A stretch of 60,000 nt of DNA from Liolophura sinensis (Eukaryota; Mollusca; Polyplacophora; Chitonida; Chitonidae), in the NCBI RefSeq assembly GCF_032854445.1, contig NC_088299.1:17231608-17291607 (forward strand). The letters run 5' to 3'. The notes beneath the pieces were generated by a model that saw only the letters and a list, made by a program, of their open reading frames with translations, did no database searches and was not told where the DNA came from. Every line of letters starts with the position of its first letter. The first letter of the stretch is position 1. The translations under genes were made by a program, and so were the position numbers. Shown here piece by piece: positions 22,772 to 35,000 of this stretch.

Positions 22772-22779
22772 TATTGTAG

Positions 22780-22785
22780 AATAAA
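22780..22785 (+). promoter_or_regulatory. Candidate polyadenylation signal of ASB-type gene
   Basis: AATAAA nine bases after the TGA. If used, the 3' UTR would be very short and would end before the 114-bp satellite begins. Confidence 0.5.
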
Positions 22786-22889
22786 TATTGACAGATTTAT
22801 TGATGAAATTGTTTCTTTTTGCCTAATGTTTCACTAACAGGACAGTGGTCAGGTTTATAGGTGGATGACAGGATTAGGGAAACCTCTGC

Positions 22890-25800
22890 TTTTCACAGGT
22901 GTGCGTCACAAACCTCTTGACTTAAAGCTGTAGCCAAATATGAGGAACTCAGAGCTAGATCATTCTTAACAAAACACATTTGTGGCTCAAATCCTAACCG
23001 GGTTTTCACAACCAATCATCACAAACCTCCTGACTTAAAGCTGTAGCCAAATCAGAGGAACTCCGAGCTAGATCACTCCTAACAAAACACATTTGTGGTT
23101 CAAATCCTAACCAGGTTTTCACAAACCAATCATCACAAACCTTCAGACTTAAAGCTGTAGCCAAATCAGAGGAACTCAGAGCTAGATCACTCCTAACAAA
23201 ACACATTTGTGGTTCAAATCCTAACCAGGTTTTCACAAACCAATCATCACAAACCTTCAGACTTAAAGCTGTAGCCAAATCTGAGGAACTCCGAGCTAGA
23301 TCACTTCTAACAAAACACCTTTGTGGTTCAAATCCTAACCAGGTTTTCACAAGCAAAACATCACAAACCTCCTGACTTAAGGCTGTAGCCAAATCAGAGG
23401 AAGTCCGAGCTAGATCAGTCGTAACAAAACACATTTGTGGTTCAAATCCTAACCAGGTTTTCACAAACAAAACATCACAAACCTCCAGACTTAAAGCTGT
23501 AGCCAAATCTGAGGAACTCCGAGCTAGATCAGTCGTAACAAAACACATTTGTGGCTCAAATCCTAACCAGGTTTTCACAAACCAATCATCACAAACCTCC
23601 AGACTTAAAGCTGTAGCCAAATCAGAGGAACTCCGAGCTATATCAGTCGTAACAAAACACATTTGTGGCTCAAATCCTAACCAGGTTTTCACAAACAAAA
23701 CATCACAAACCTCCTGACTTAAAGCTGTAGCCAAATCTGAGGAACTCCGAGCTAGATCAGTCGTAACAAAACACATTTGTGGTTCAAATCCTAACCAGGT
23801 TTTCACAACCCAATTATCACAAACCTCCTGACTTAAAGCTGTAGCCAAATCTGAGGAACTCCGAGCTAGATCACCCCTAACAAAACACATTTGTGGTTCA
23901 AATCCTAACCAGGTTCTCACAAACAAAACATCACAAACCTCCTGACTTAAAGCTGTAGCCAAATCTGAGGAACTCAGAGCTAGATCACCCCTAACAAAAC
24001 ACATTTGTGGCTCAAACCCTAACCGGGTTTTCACAAACCAATCATCACAAACCTCCTGACTTAAAGCTGTAGCGAAATCAGAGGAACTCAGAACTAGATC
24101 AGTCGTAACAAAACACATTTGTGGTTTAAATCCTAACCAGGTTTTCACAAACCAATCACCACAAACCTCCAGACTTAAAGCTGTAGCCAAATCTGAGGAA
24201 CTCCGAGCTAGATCACTTCTAACAAAACACATTTGTGGTTTAAATCCTAACCAGGTTTTGACAAACCAATCATCACAAACCTCCTGACTTGAAGCTGTAG
24301 CCAAATCAGAGGAACTCTAAGCTAGATCAGTCGTAACAAAACACATTTGTGGTTCAAATCGTAACCAGGTTTTCACAAACCAATCATCACAAACCTCCTG
24401 ACTTAAAGCTGTAGCCAAATCTGAGGAACTTCGAGCTAGATCACTCCTAACAAAACACATTTGTGGCTCAAATCCTAACCAGGTTTTCACAAGCAAAACA
24501 TCACAAACCTCCTGACTTAAGGCTGTAGCCAAATCAGAGGAAGTCCGAGCTGGATCAGTCGTAACAAAACACATTTGTGGTTCAAATCCTAACCAGGTTC
24601 TCACAAACAAAACATCACAAACCTCCTGACTTAAGGCTGTAGCCAAATCAGAGGAAGTCCGAGCTGGATCAGTCGTAACAAAACACATTTGTGGTTCAAA
24701 TCCTAACCAGGTTTTCACAAACCAATCATCACAAACCTCCTGACAAAAAGCTGTAGCCAAATCTGAGGAACTCCGAGCTAGATCAGTCGTAACAAAACAC
24801 ATTTGTGGTTCAAATCCTAACCAGGTTTTCACAAACAAAACATCACAAACCTCCTGACTTAAGGCTGTAGCCAAATCAGAGGAAATCCGAGCTAGATCAG
24901 TCGTAATAAAACACATTTGTGGTTCAAATCCTAACCAGGATTTGACAATCCAATCATCACAAACATCCTGACTTAAAGCTGTAGACAAATCTGAGGAACT
25001 CAGAGCTAGATCAGTCGTAATAAAACACATTTGTGGTTCAAATCCTAACCAGGTTTTGACAAACCAATCATCACAAACATCCTGACTTATAGCTGTAGAC
25101 AAATCAGAGAAACTCAGAGCTAGATCAGTCGTAACAAAACACATTTGTGGTTCAAATCCTAACCAGGTTTTCACAATCCAATCATCACAAACATCCTGAC
25201 TTAAAGCTGTAGACAAATCAGAGACACTCCGAGCTAGATCACTCCTAACAAAACACATTTGTGGTTCAAATCCTAACCAGATTTTGACAATCTAATCATC
25301 ACAAACATCCTGACTTAAAGCTGTAGCCAAATCAGAGGAACCCCCAGCTAGATCAGTCGTAACAAAACACATTTGTGGTTCAAATCCTAACTAGGTTTTC
25401 ACAAACCAATCATCACAAACCTCCAGACTTAAGGCTGTGGCCAAATCGGAGGAAGTCCGAGCTAGATCAGTCGTAACAAAACACATTTGTGGTTCAAATC
25501 CTAACCAGGTTTTGACAAACCAATCATCACAAACCTCCAGACTTAAAGCTGTAGCCAAATCTGAGGAACTCAGAGCTAGATCAGTCGTAACAAAACACAT
25601 TTGTGGTTCAAATCCTAACCAGGTTTTCACAAACAAAACATCACAAACCTCCAGACTTAAGGCTGTAGCCAAATCAGAGGAAGTCCGAGCTAGATCAGTC
25701 GTAACAAAACACATTTGTGGTTCAAATCCTAACCAGGTTTTGACAAACCAATCATCACAAACCTCCAGACTTAAAGCTGTAACCAAATCTGAGGAACTCA

Positions 25801-28022
25801 GAGCTAGATCATCCCTAACAAAACACATTTGTGGCTCAAATCCTAACCAGGTTTTCACAAACCAGTTATTACAAACCTCCTGACTTAAAGCTGTAGCCAA
25901 AGCTGAGGAACTCCGAGCTAGATCACTCCTAACAAAACACATTTGTGGCTCAAATCCTAACCAGGTTTTTACAAACAAAACATCACAAACCTCCTGACTT
26001 AAAGCTGTAGCCAAATCTGAGGAACTCCGAGCTAGATCAGTCGTAACAAAACACATTTGCGGTTCAAATCCTAACCAGGTTTTCACAATCCAATCATCAC
26101 AAACCTCCTGACAAAAAGCTGTAGCCAAATCAGAGGAACTCAGAGCTAGATCAGTCGTAACAAAACACATTTGTGGTTCAAATCCTCACCAGGTTTTCAC
26201 AACCCAATCATCACAAACCTCCAGACTTAAAGCTGTAGCCAAATGTGAGGAACTCCGAGCTAGATCAGTCGTAACAAAACACATTTGTGGCTCAAATCCT
26301 AACCAGGTTTTCACAAACAAAACATCACAAACCTCCTGACTTAAAGCTGTAGACAAATCAGAGAAACTCCGAGCTGGATCAGTCGTAACAAAACACATTT
26401 GTGGTTCAAATCCTAACCAGGTTCTCACAAACCAATCATCACAAACCTCCTGATTTAAGGCTGTAGCCAAATCTGAGGAACTCCGAGCTAGATCAGTCGT
26501 AACAAAACACATTTGTGTTTCAAATCCTAACCAGGTTCTCACAAACAAAACATCACAAACCTCCTGACTTAAAGCTGTAGCCAAATCTGAGGAACTCAGA
26601 GCTAGATCACCCCTAACAAAACACTTTTGTGGTTCAAATCCTAACCGGGTGTTCACAAACCAATCATCACAAACCTCCTGACTTAAAGCTGTAGCCAAAT
26701 CAGAGGAACTCAGAGCTAGATCAGTCGTAACAAAACACATTTGTGGTTCAAATCCTAACCAGGTTTTCACAAACCAATCACCACAAACCTCCAGACTTAA
26801 AGCTGTAGCCAAATCAGAGGAACTCTGAGCTAGATCATTCCTAACAAAACACATTTGTGGCTCAAATCCTAACCAGGTTTTCACAAGCAAAACATCAAAA
26901 ACCTCCTGACTTAAGGCTGTAGCCAAATCTGAGGAAGTCCGAGCTAGATCAGTCGTAACAAAACACATTTGTGGTTCAAATCCTAACCAGGTTTTCACAA
27001 ACAAAACATCACAAACCTCCAGACTTAAAGCTGTAGCCAAATCAGAGGAACTCAGAGCTAGATCACCCCTAACAAAACACATTTGTGGCTCAAATCCTAA
27101 CCAGGTTTTCACAAACCAATCATCACAAACCTCCAGACCTAAAGCTGTAGCCAAATCTGAGGAACTCCGAGCTAGATCAGTCGTAACAAAACACATTTGT
27201 GGCTCAAATCCTAACCAGGTTTTTACAAACAAAACATCACAAACCTCCTGACTTAAAGCTGTAGCCAAATCTGAGGAACTCCGAGCTAGATCAGTCGTAA
27301 CAAAACACATTTGTGGTTCAAATCCTAACCAGGTTTTCACAATCCAATCATCACAAACCTCCTGACAAAAAGCTGTAGCCAAATCTGAGGAACTCAGAGC
27401 TAGATCAGTCGTAACAAAACACATTTGTGGTTCAAATCCTAACCAGGTTTTCACAAACAAAACATCACAAACATCCTGACTTAAGGCTGTAGCCAAATCA
27501 GAGGAAATCCGAGCTAGATCAGTCGTAATAAAACACATTTGTGGTTCAAATCCTAACCAGGTTTTGACAGTCCAATCATCACAAACATCCTGACTTAAAG
27601 CTGTAGACAAATCAGAGAAACTCAGAGCTAGATCAGTCGTAACAAAACACATTTGTGGTTCAAATCCTAACCATGTTTTGACAATCCAATCATCACAAAC
27701 ATCCTGACTTAAAGCTGTAGACAAATCTGAGAAACTCAGAGCTAGATCAGTCGTAATAAAACACATTTGTGGTTCAAATCCTAACCAGGTTTTGACAATC
27801 TAATCATCACAAACATCCTGACTTAAAGCTGTAGCCAAAGCTGAGGAACCCCCAGCTAGATCAGTCGTAACAAAACACATTTGTGGTTCAAATCCTAACC
27901 TGGTTTTGACAATCCAATCATCACAAACATCCTGATTTAAAGCTGTAGACAAATCTGAGGAACTCAGAGCTAGATCAGTCGTAACAAAACACATTTATGG
28001 TTCAAATCCTAACCACATTTTC
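22890..28022. repeat. 114-bp satellite, about 45 units
   Basis: Every unit contains AACAAAACACATTTGTGG, TTCAAATCCTAACCAGG, ATCACAAACCTCCTGACTTA and GCTGTAGCCAAATC. The spacing is 114 bp throughout. Two alleles segregate at several sites (CCAATCATC or CAAAACATC; GTCGTAAC or CTCCTAAC; ACTCCGAG or ACTCAGAG). Marker variants recur at exact multiples of 114, for example TGACAAAAAG at 24741, 26109 and 27363. Because 114 is divisible by 3, minus-strand frames of 259 to 526 codons appear, all in one frame and broken only by about five point stops. Confidence 0.97.
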
Positions 28023-28128
28023 ACACTCCCTGCAACCATTTCATCAGCCAGTGTGCCTCAACGGTTGTATGAAACATTTAAACAGCAGCAAAGGGAAAAC
28101 AACTCAATAAGATATTTTTTTGAAAGAA

Positions 28129-28134
28129 TTTATT
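28129..28134 (-). promoter_or_regulatory. Candidate polyadenylation signal of three-finger gene
   Basis: Minus-strand AATAAA about 575 bases past the stop at 28707, between the 24-bp repeat and the satellite. Only the hexamer is seen. Confidence 0.3.
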
Positions 28135-28264
28135 ATTATCGGAAAACATTTTTTTTAGGTTTTCCATTGGTATAACTTCAGATGTGTCCTTCCTTCATGC
28201 TGAATCATGAAGTGGAAGCTTGTCAGCTTGTATGTCAAATTTGTGTTCAAAAGCTATGTATTGT

Positions 28265-28660
28265 GGAAAGAGAAGGAGGTAAGAGATTTGCAGAATAAGG
28301 TAAGGGATTCAAAGAATAAGGTAATAGTTTTACAGAATTAAGTAGAGAATTCAGAGAATAAGGTAAGGGATTCGTAGAATCCGGTGACAGATTTACAGAA
28401 TAACTTAAGGAATTCAGAGAGTAAGGTTACGAGATTCACAGAAAAAGGTAAGCTATTCAGAGGAAGAGGTAAGATATTCTGTGAATAAGGTTCGGAATCC
28501 AGGTAATATTAAATACGACATTTAGAGAAAAAGGTAAGCTATTCGGAAAAACAGGTAAACTATTCAGAGAATAAGGTAAACATTCAGAGAACTTCAAGGA
28601 CATCCTGAGAGCAAGCTAAATGCATTCAGACATAAGCTAAGCGATTCATAGAATAAGGAA
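28265..28660. repeat. Degenerate tandem repeat of about 24 bp
   Basis: Variants of GAATAAGGTAAGGGATTCAGA with many substitutions and length changes. It lies just downstream of the stop of the three-finger gene, probably within or beyond its 3' UTR. Confidence 0.7.
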
Positions 28661-28706
28661 ACTAAATTGGATACCAGAGGGAAATGGGTGTGGACATCTT
28701 GCCATA

Positions 28707-29005
28707 TCAGTAGTAAAAAAAACAACCATTCAAAGCCAAGAATAGAAACAAGCTTATGGTGAAGATGACGATATCTGGCTGATTCCTGCTTTGTCCGCTT
28801 GATTCTGCCGATTTAAATTCATTCTTATCATTGCATTTGTCCCCAGAGCAATAGCAGTAGGTGACATTTATGGAGCGTATGTCCGGGGATAGCACTGTAG
28901 TCTTACTAGTGGGAGGATCCCCATCATTACAGCCATCCCTGTCACCCTCAGCAACCTCAACACACCCTCGATGGACGACTGTTCCATAAACCGGTATGCC
29001 CTGAT
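28707..29005 (-). CDS. Module A second exon with GPI-type tail and stop
   Basis: Reads QGIPVYGTVVHRGCVEVAEG, then YCYCSGDKCN, then a polar linker, and ends with the hydrophobic DIVIFTISLFLFLALNGCFF before TGA. A C-terminal hydrophobic run after a small polar spacer is the GPI-attachment layout. The acceptor is TATTTCAG|AT. Confidence 0.85.
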
Positions 29006-32000
29006 CTGAAATAGGAAGGCGCAAGCGATAACGAACCTGGCGAGCATACATACCCCTTAGAGCGCGTGTGTCGCTCTCTACACTCGCTTTACATCACTGC
29101 CGCCAATCATTTTGAATCCCGTATTGAAGATTTCTGTACAAAATTTGGCAATGATGTAAAGCGAGCGAACAGTACAGCGTAATATATTTAATATCTTGAG
29201 ATAACAATTTCACAGTTTCAGATGCCGCGTGCATATGGGAAACTTGAATTGTTATACCGTGGGAATTTAATTATTTATTTATTTGATTGGTGTTTTACGC
29301 CGTACTCAAGAATATTTCACTTATACGACGGAGGCCAGCATTGTGGTGGGAGGAAACCGGGCAGGGCCCGGCGGAAACCCACGACCATCCGCAGGTTGCT
29401 GGCAGACCCCGTGGGAATTGGCGGAAATGAATTAACTGATGAAATTGGCGGAAATGATTGTTAACTGAGGGAACTGATGGAAACGAGTGGCCCATCATAC
29501 CTTGTTTAATGAGGGTCAAGAAATTCATGGACGCAGTTTTACAAGGAAGGCGTGGAAGTGGTCGTGCAGAGAATGCGTGGAAGTGGTCGTGCAAGGAATG
29601 TGTGGAAGTGGGCGTGCAGGGAATGCGTGGAAGTGGTCGTGCAGGGAATGCGTGGAATTGGTCGTGCAAGTAATGCGTGGAAACGGTTGTACAAGGAATG
29701 CGTGGAAGTGGTCGTGCAAAGAATGCGTGGAAGTGGTCGTGCAGGGAATGCTTGGAAACGGTTGTACAACGAACGGGTGGAAACCGCTGTACGAGGAATT
29801 CATGGAATTGCATATGATAGGTAAACATGTATAAGCTTTATAAAAGACCCAGAGAAATTGACACCACATAAGTAAGGAACAAATAAATTTTTAGCGAAAT
29901 AATGTAAGACACATTCCTAAAGCATGCATATTACCATCCTTTTGGTGAGTGCGTGCTATGAACTTCTACCAGGGTCACTTCTCACTGGGCATGTGCATAC
30001 AGATCACGCATTAGGGTGAAAAAAAGATTCCATCAAAGCCCTGCTGATCGGGTTTATGTCGCTGGAGAGAACAATGTGCCCATTCGTCTCAACTCTTCTA
30101 GTGGCTGTCAAAAATCCCAACGTATAGCCGCCTTTGGCCGGCTTGAGGGTTAGTGGTATCTAGGGTATGACTTAATACCACTTAATACCACCCGTGAGAA
30201 GTAAACAGTAGACTATAGGAACAACACAGGAGAACCTACCCATAGCGTACACCTTAGATGTACTTATGAAACACTTGGCAACGTTTCCGGCACGTGGGCT
30301 GGAACACGTGACCAAGTTGCCCACGGACATGTTGCATTTCCGGTTAATGTCATCGTAGGACTTCTTTAGGATAGAACTTGGAGAGGCAAAATGATAGCTC
30401 CTACATGTGAAACACCGCAACCCTGTAGAAGAGAAACGTGGAATCCGTTCCATTTATATATATAATATAAATGGACAATCTTATGAAAGGCTATTGCTTT
30501 AGACATGGTAAGCATTCAACACTTCTATATATGTTCGAGTCACACTATCAAGCTTGCCCATTAAGTCGATCTGATAACATCACAGTGACACCTCCTCAAT
30601 GAGGTCGAAGGCTCGAATCCAGATGTCGCTGCGGCTATAAACCAGGAGGTGTATCAGGTACTTGGTGAAGTGTGGTGATTCACTCTAGTTTCTTCCACAA
30701 ATCCTTTGTGCCAAATAGGCTCAAAGCTGTTGAGCCAGTTTATATAAATTGTACATTGCATGTTAAAAATCGATGATAAATCTGTCTTATTTAAATAATT
30801 TGGGTCTAAGCGATGCAGTGTGTTGTCCATTTCTCTGTCAGCGATGAATGTGCTATCCTGAATAACAAGATACTTGCGCCGGAGGAAAAACGCACTACAT
30901 TGGCGAAGGAAAAATCTCATCTTCTTTAGATTATACTATATATAGCCTACCGTCGATGAAGTATCGATGTTTATAATTTTAATTTCGTATGCAACGAAGG
31001 TTGATCGATTATTTGCTGCGTTCACACAAGGCGATTTGTTGCATTGACTCTGTAAGTTAGACTGTAGAACTAATACTGGACAAGCGTCATTTCAGGAGCG
31101 TTGTTCACAATGTGCGATGTATGAAATTTTATAAATTGTAACTCCGCTTAGCAAATCCAATGTGAATGAATCTGTGTGCACTATGAATTTAACATTAGAG
31201 ACCTTTATGGTAACTTCAAACTTTGAAGTTACAAGTTAAAAACTTTGTACTTTGAAGTTACAAGTTTCACCTTGTAACTTCTAACGAAAGATCTCTATTA
31301 TTAGCGTCGAGACGCCAACAAGGCTAGGTCAGCAGAAGAAAAAGGGTTTGTTTTTAGTTGTGTTTGAGATCTAATCTATATTTGCCCATCATATATAGTG
31401 GATCACCTGCTTGTTTATCGGGCGTGGGTTCAGTCTTGCTTCTGGTTGGTGGTTGATGCCTGGCGGTATTACATCTGTCTTCCGAGCAATAACAACTGGT
31501 GAAGTTTGAGGACTGTAGGATCAGGCCTGCTGTGTCCATGCCAGGAGGTAGAACTGCCGCCTGTCCCGCAGGGGGACCTTCCCTACAGCCGTCCATCTCG
31601 CCCTCAGTTACCTCTATACACCTGCCATACGTTATGAAAGCTGAAATCGGTATGCCTTGACCTAAAGCACAGAATGAATGGAAGTGGTATAATGCCATTT
31701 TGCCAACAATTAATTGAACATTTCACAGCCAACTATTTCCCCCCTATCTTGTGAATGAATAAATTCAAATGTATCTCGTTAAAGTTTATTTAATAGATTT
31801 ATCTATATCTTTTCTGCAGCAGGATCTTCGCGCACTGTATCTTAGAGCAATTTGTTACCGGTGAGGTCGCGTGTTCAAATCCAGTGCTCGCTCGCTTGCT
31901 CATTTTGTTTCACGCTTCACGCTTTATGGTTTCTAGCAGGTTTTCTTCATTAAAAAAGCTGACGATCGTCATACAATGGAAATATGATTGTGGATAGGAG

Positions 32001-35000
32001 GCCAAATTCAGGTATCACTCACTTGAAGCTTGTATGGATGATAAAATTATGTAACATTTGGCAATGTTTCCAGCACGTGGACTGGGGCACGTCATCAAGT
32101 TCTCGTCAGACAAGATGCATTGTTGGTTCATAGTTTTGTAGACGTCCTTCAGCAGTGGACTGGAGGAGTCGAAACTGTAGCTAGAACACTTGAAGCACTG
32201 TAACCCTGTAAAAGAGTACACGGTGTCTACATGCTGATAGATGTGTACGCATGTGAGTACATGTTACTAAGGCTAAATTGCTTTAATCTCAAATCTTTAA
32301 ACCACACAATCTATTCTCTCCTTTCCATTTTCCCTTAAACTATAACTATGCTGTCTAATTATACACACTAACTTTGTCTATTCACCACCACACACCAGTG
32401 CCCCCCCCCCTCCCCGGTCTATTCACCATCCATTTGTCTTTTCACCACCCATTTGTCTACGTATCATCCATTTGTCTTGTCACCATCCATTTGTCTATTC
32501 ACCACTACCTTGTCTATTCACCAGCCATTTTTTTCACTATACATTTGTCTATTCACCACTACCTTGTCTATTTACCACCCATCTGTCTTTTCACCATCCA
32601 CTGGACTATTCACCACTCCTTTGTCTACGTATCATCCATTTGTCTTGTCACCATCCATTTGTCTATTCACCACTACCTTGTCTATTCACCAGCCATTTTT
32701 TTCACTATACATTTGTCTATTCACCACTACCTTGTCTATTCACCAGCCATTTGTTTTTCACCATACATTTGTCTATTCATCACTACCTTGTCTACTTACC
32801 ACCTTTTGTCTTTTCACCATCTATTTGATTATTCATCACCCCTTGTCTATTTACCACCCATTTGTCTTTTCAGTACCCATTTGTCTACGACACATTTGTC
32901 TATTCAACACCCATTTTTCTTTTCACCACCCATTTATGTTTTAACCACCCACTGGTCTTTTCACCATCCATTTGTCTATTCACCTCCCTCTAACCATTTG
33001 ACTTTCCGCCATGCATCTTTCTCTTAACCAACTTGTCTATTTGCCATCTGTTTGACTATTCGCCATCCACATGACAATTCATTACTCCCGTGTCTATTCA
33101 CCACCCATTTTCTTATTCACCAACTATCTGTCTTTTCGCCGCCCATTTGTCCTTTCATCATCCATTTGTCTTTTCATCATCCATTTGCCTTTTCATCATC
33201 CATCTGTCTTTTCATCATCTATTTGTCTTTTCACCGCCCATTGATCAATTCACCACCCATTTGTCTTTTCATCATCCTTTTGGTCTATTCACCAATTCTT
33301 GAAATGGAAATTTCCATACTTTCTTTACATTTAAATCTGGCTGCTTCCCGTCTTCGAACTCCTGTAAAGGTCACTTGAAGCACGTGTTAAAGAGAAGGGC
33401 TTGTAAAACCACACTTTAGCGATGAATTCAGTACACATAACTCTATACATGCATGACACTTTAGGAAGGAATGGAATAAATCTAAAGAGGCATGACAGTG
33501 AGTAAACTGTCTTAATAAAACATTAGTCAAGAACATGAATAAATTTACGTCATGTTTTTTGCAGGTGTGATTCAGGTAAGCCTATGCACGTGTATATGTA
33601 GCACATAATGACGACTTACCCGGTGCGTCTGGCAGTTCTGTCGGCGGAGATATTGTGGTGGGGTCTGTTGAGGATTGGTAATTGTATGTGGTTGTGAATA
33701 ATGGATTGGTGGACGACGAGCTAGAGGAGAAACTGACTGTCGTTGGCAATGCAGTGACTGAAGAATTTACACTGTGTCTCATAGAAGAGGCGTCTTTTCC
33801 ATTGCATCTGTCACTTGAGCAGAAACAATTCGTGACGTTCGATGACTCTAAGGTAAGGCCCGGGGGTAGGGCTGCTGCCTGACCAGTGGGGTCTCCGTCT
33901 GTACAGCCGTCCACGTTAACGTTAGCAACCTCAACACACCTGAGAGACGCGATGGTGACAGAAGTCGGTATTCCCTGACCTAATGCAATCAAAGTCCAGG
34001 TACGAATATACAAGGAAAATCGAGTTACGATATCAGATATACATGGAAAACCCAGTAACGACATCAGATATACATGAAAAACCAGCACCGATATGCATAG
34101 ATGAAAAATTTGGTAAAGATATCTGTTATACATACATGACGAACTGGGTACCAATATCATGTATACATACATGAAAAAAAACAAAACAGTACCAATATCA
34201 CATATATATGGACGAAAAGCCAGTACCGATATTAGATATAGATACAATAAAATTAGGTAGCAATATCAGATGTCATTCGACATCAATTATGCTTGATCGT
34301 GAAAATGAAGACTTAAGATATACACAGCTAGAAACAAAAGCGATACACATACTTGTAGCTTGTAGGTGTGCTGTGCTGGTGTAACATTTAGCAAAGTATC
34401 CCGGACGTGGGTTGGGGCACGTGACCAAGTTCTCCTCAGACATGTTGCATTTCCGGTTAATGGCTTTGTACACGTTCTTCAGAACTGGATTGGGAGAGTC
34501 GAATTCGTAACTCGTGCAAGCAAAACATCGTATCCCTGTGGATCAAGTCAACATTGGTGTACCATGACTGACTGTTTGCTTTAATGTTGCATCCAACATT
34601 ACTTTGATCGTATAACGACGGTGTGTGTTTGAACAACGCCGATTATATTCCCTCTGTAGATCAGACTCACTCATTAGTTATCTTTTCACCACCCATTGTC
34701 TTTCCACCACCCATTTTCTATTCACCACCCATTTGTCTTCATCACCCGTTGTCTATTTACCACCCATTTGACTTTTCGCCATCCACTTGTTCATTCTCCA
34801 CCACCTTGTCTATTTGCCATCTCTTTGACTTTTCACCACCCATATGTCTCTTCATCACTCCCTTGTCTATTTACCACCTATTTGCCTTTTTACCATCCGT
34901 TTTTTGACCTATTCACCACCCATTTGTCTATTAACCAACTATCTCTTTTTTCACCACCCATTTATCTTTTCATTACCCATTTGTCTTTTCATCATCCATC

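Noticed and set aside
23006-27994. Very long minus-strand open frames as a repetitive protein gene
   Set aside because: They follow from a 114-bp tandem repeat (divisible by 3). In-frame point stops recur, there is no family match, and unit differences do not favour third codon positions by eye.
29295-29869. Overlapping frames on both strands at the 25-bp repeat
   Set aside because: They are repeat by-products; the unit length is not a multiple of 3, so all frames look alike.
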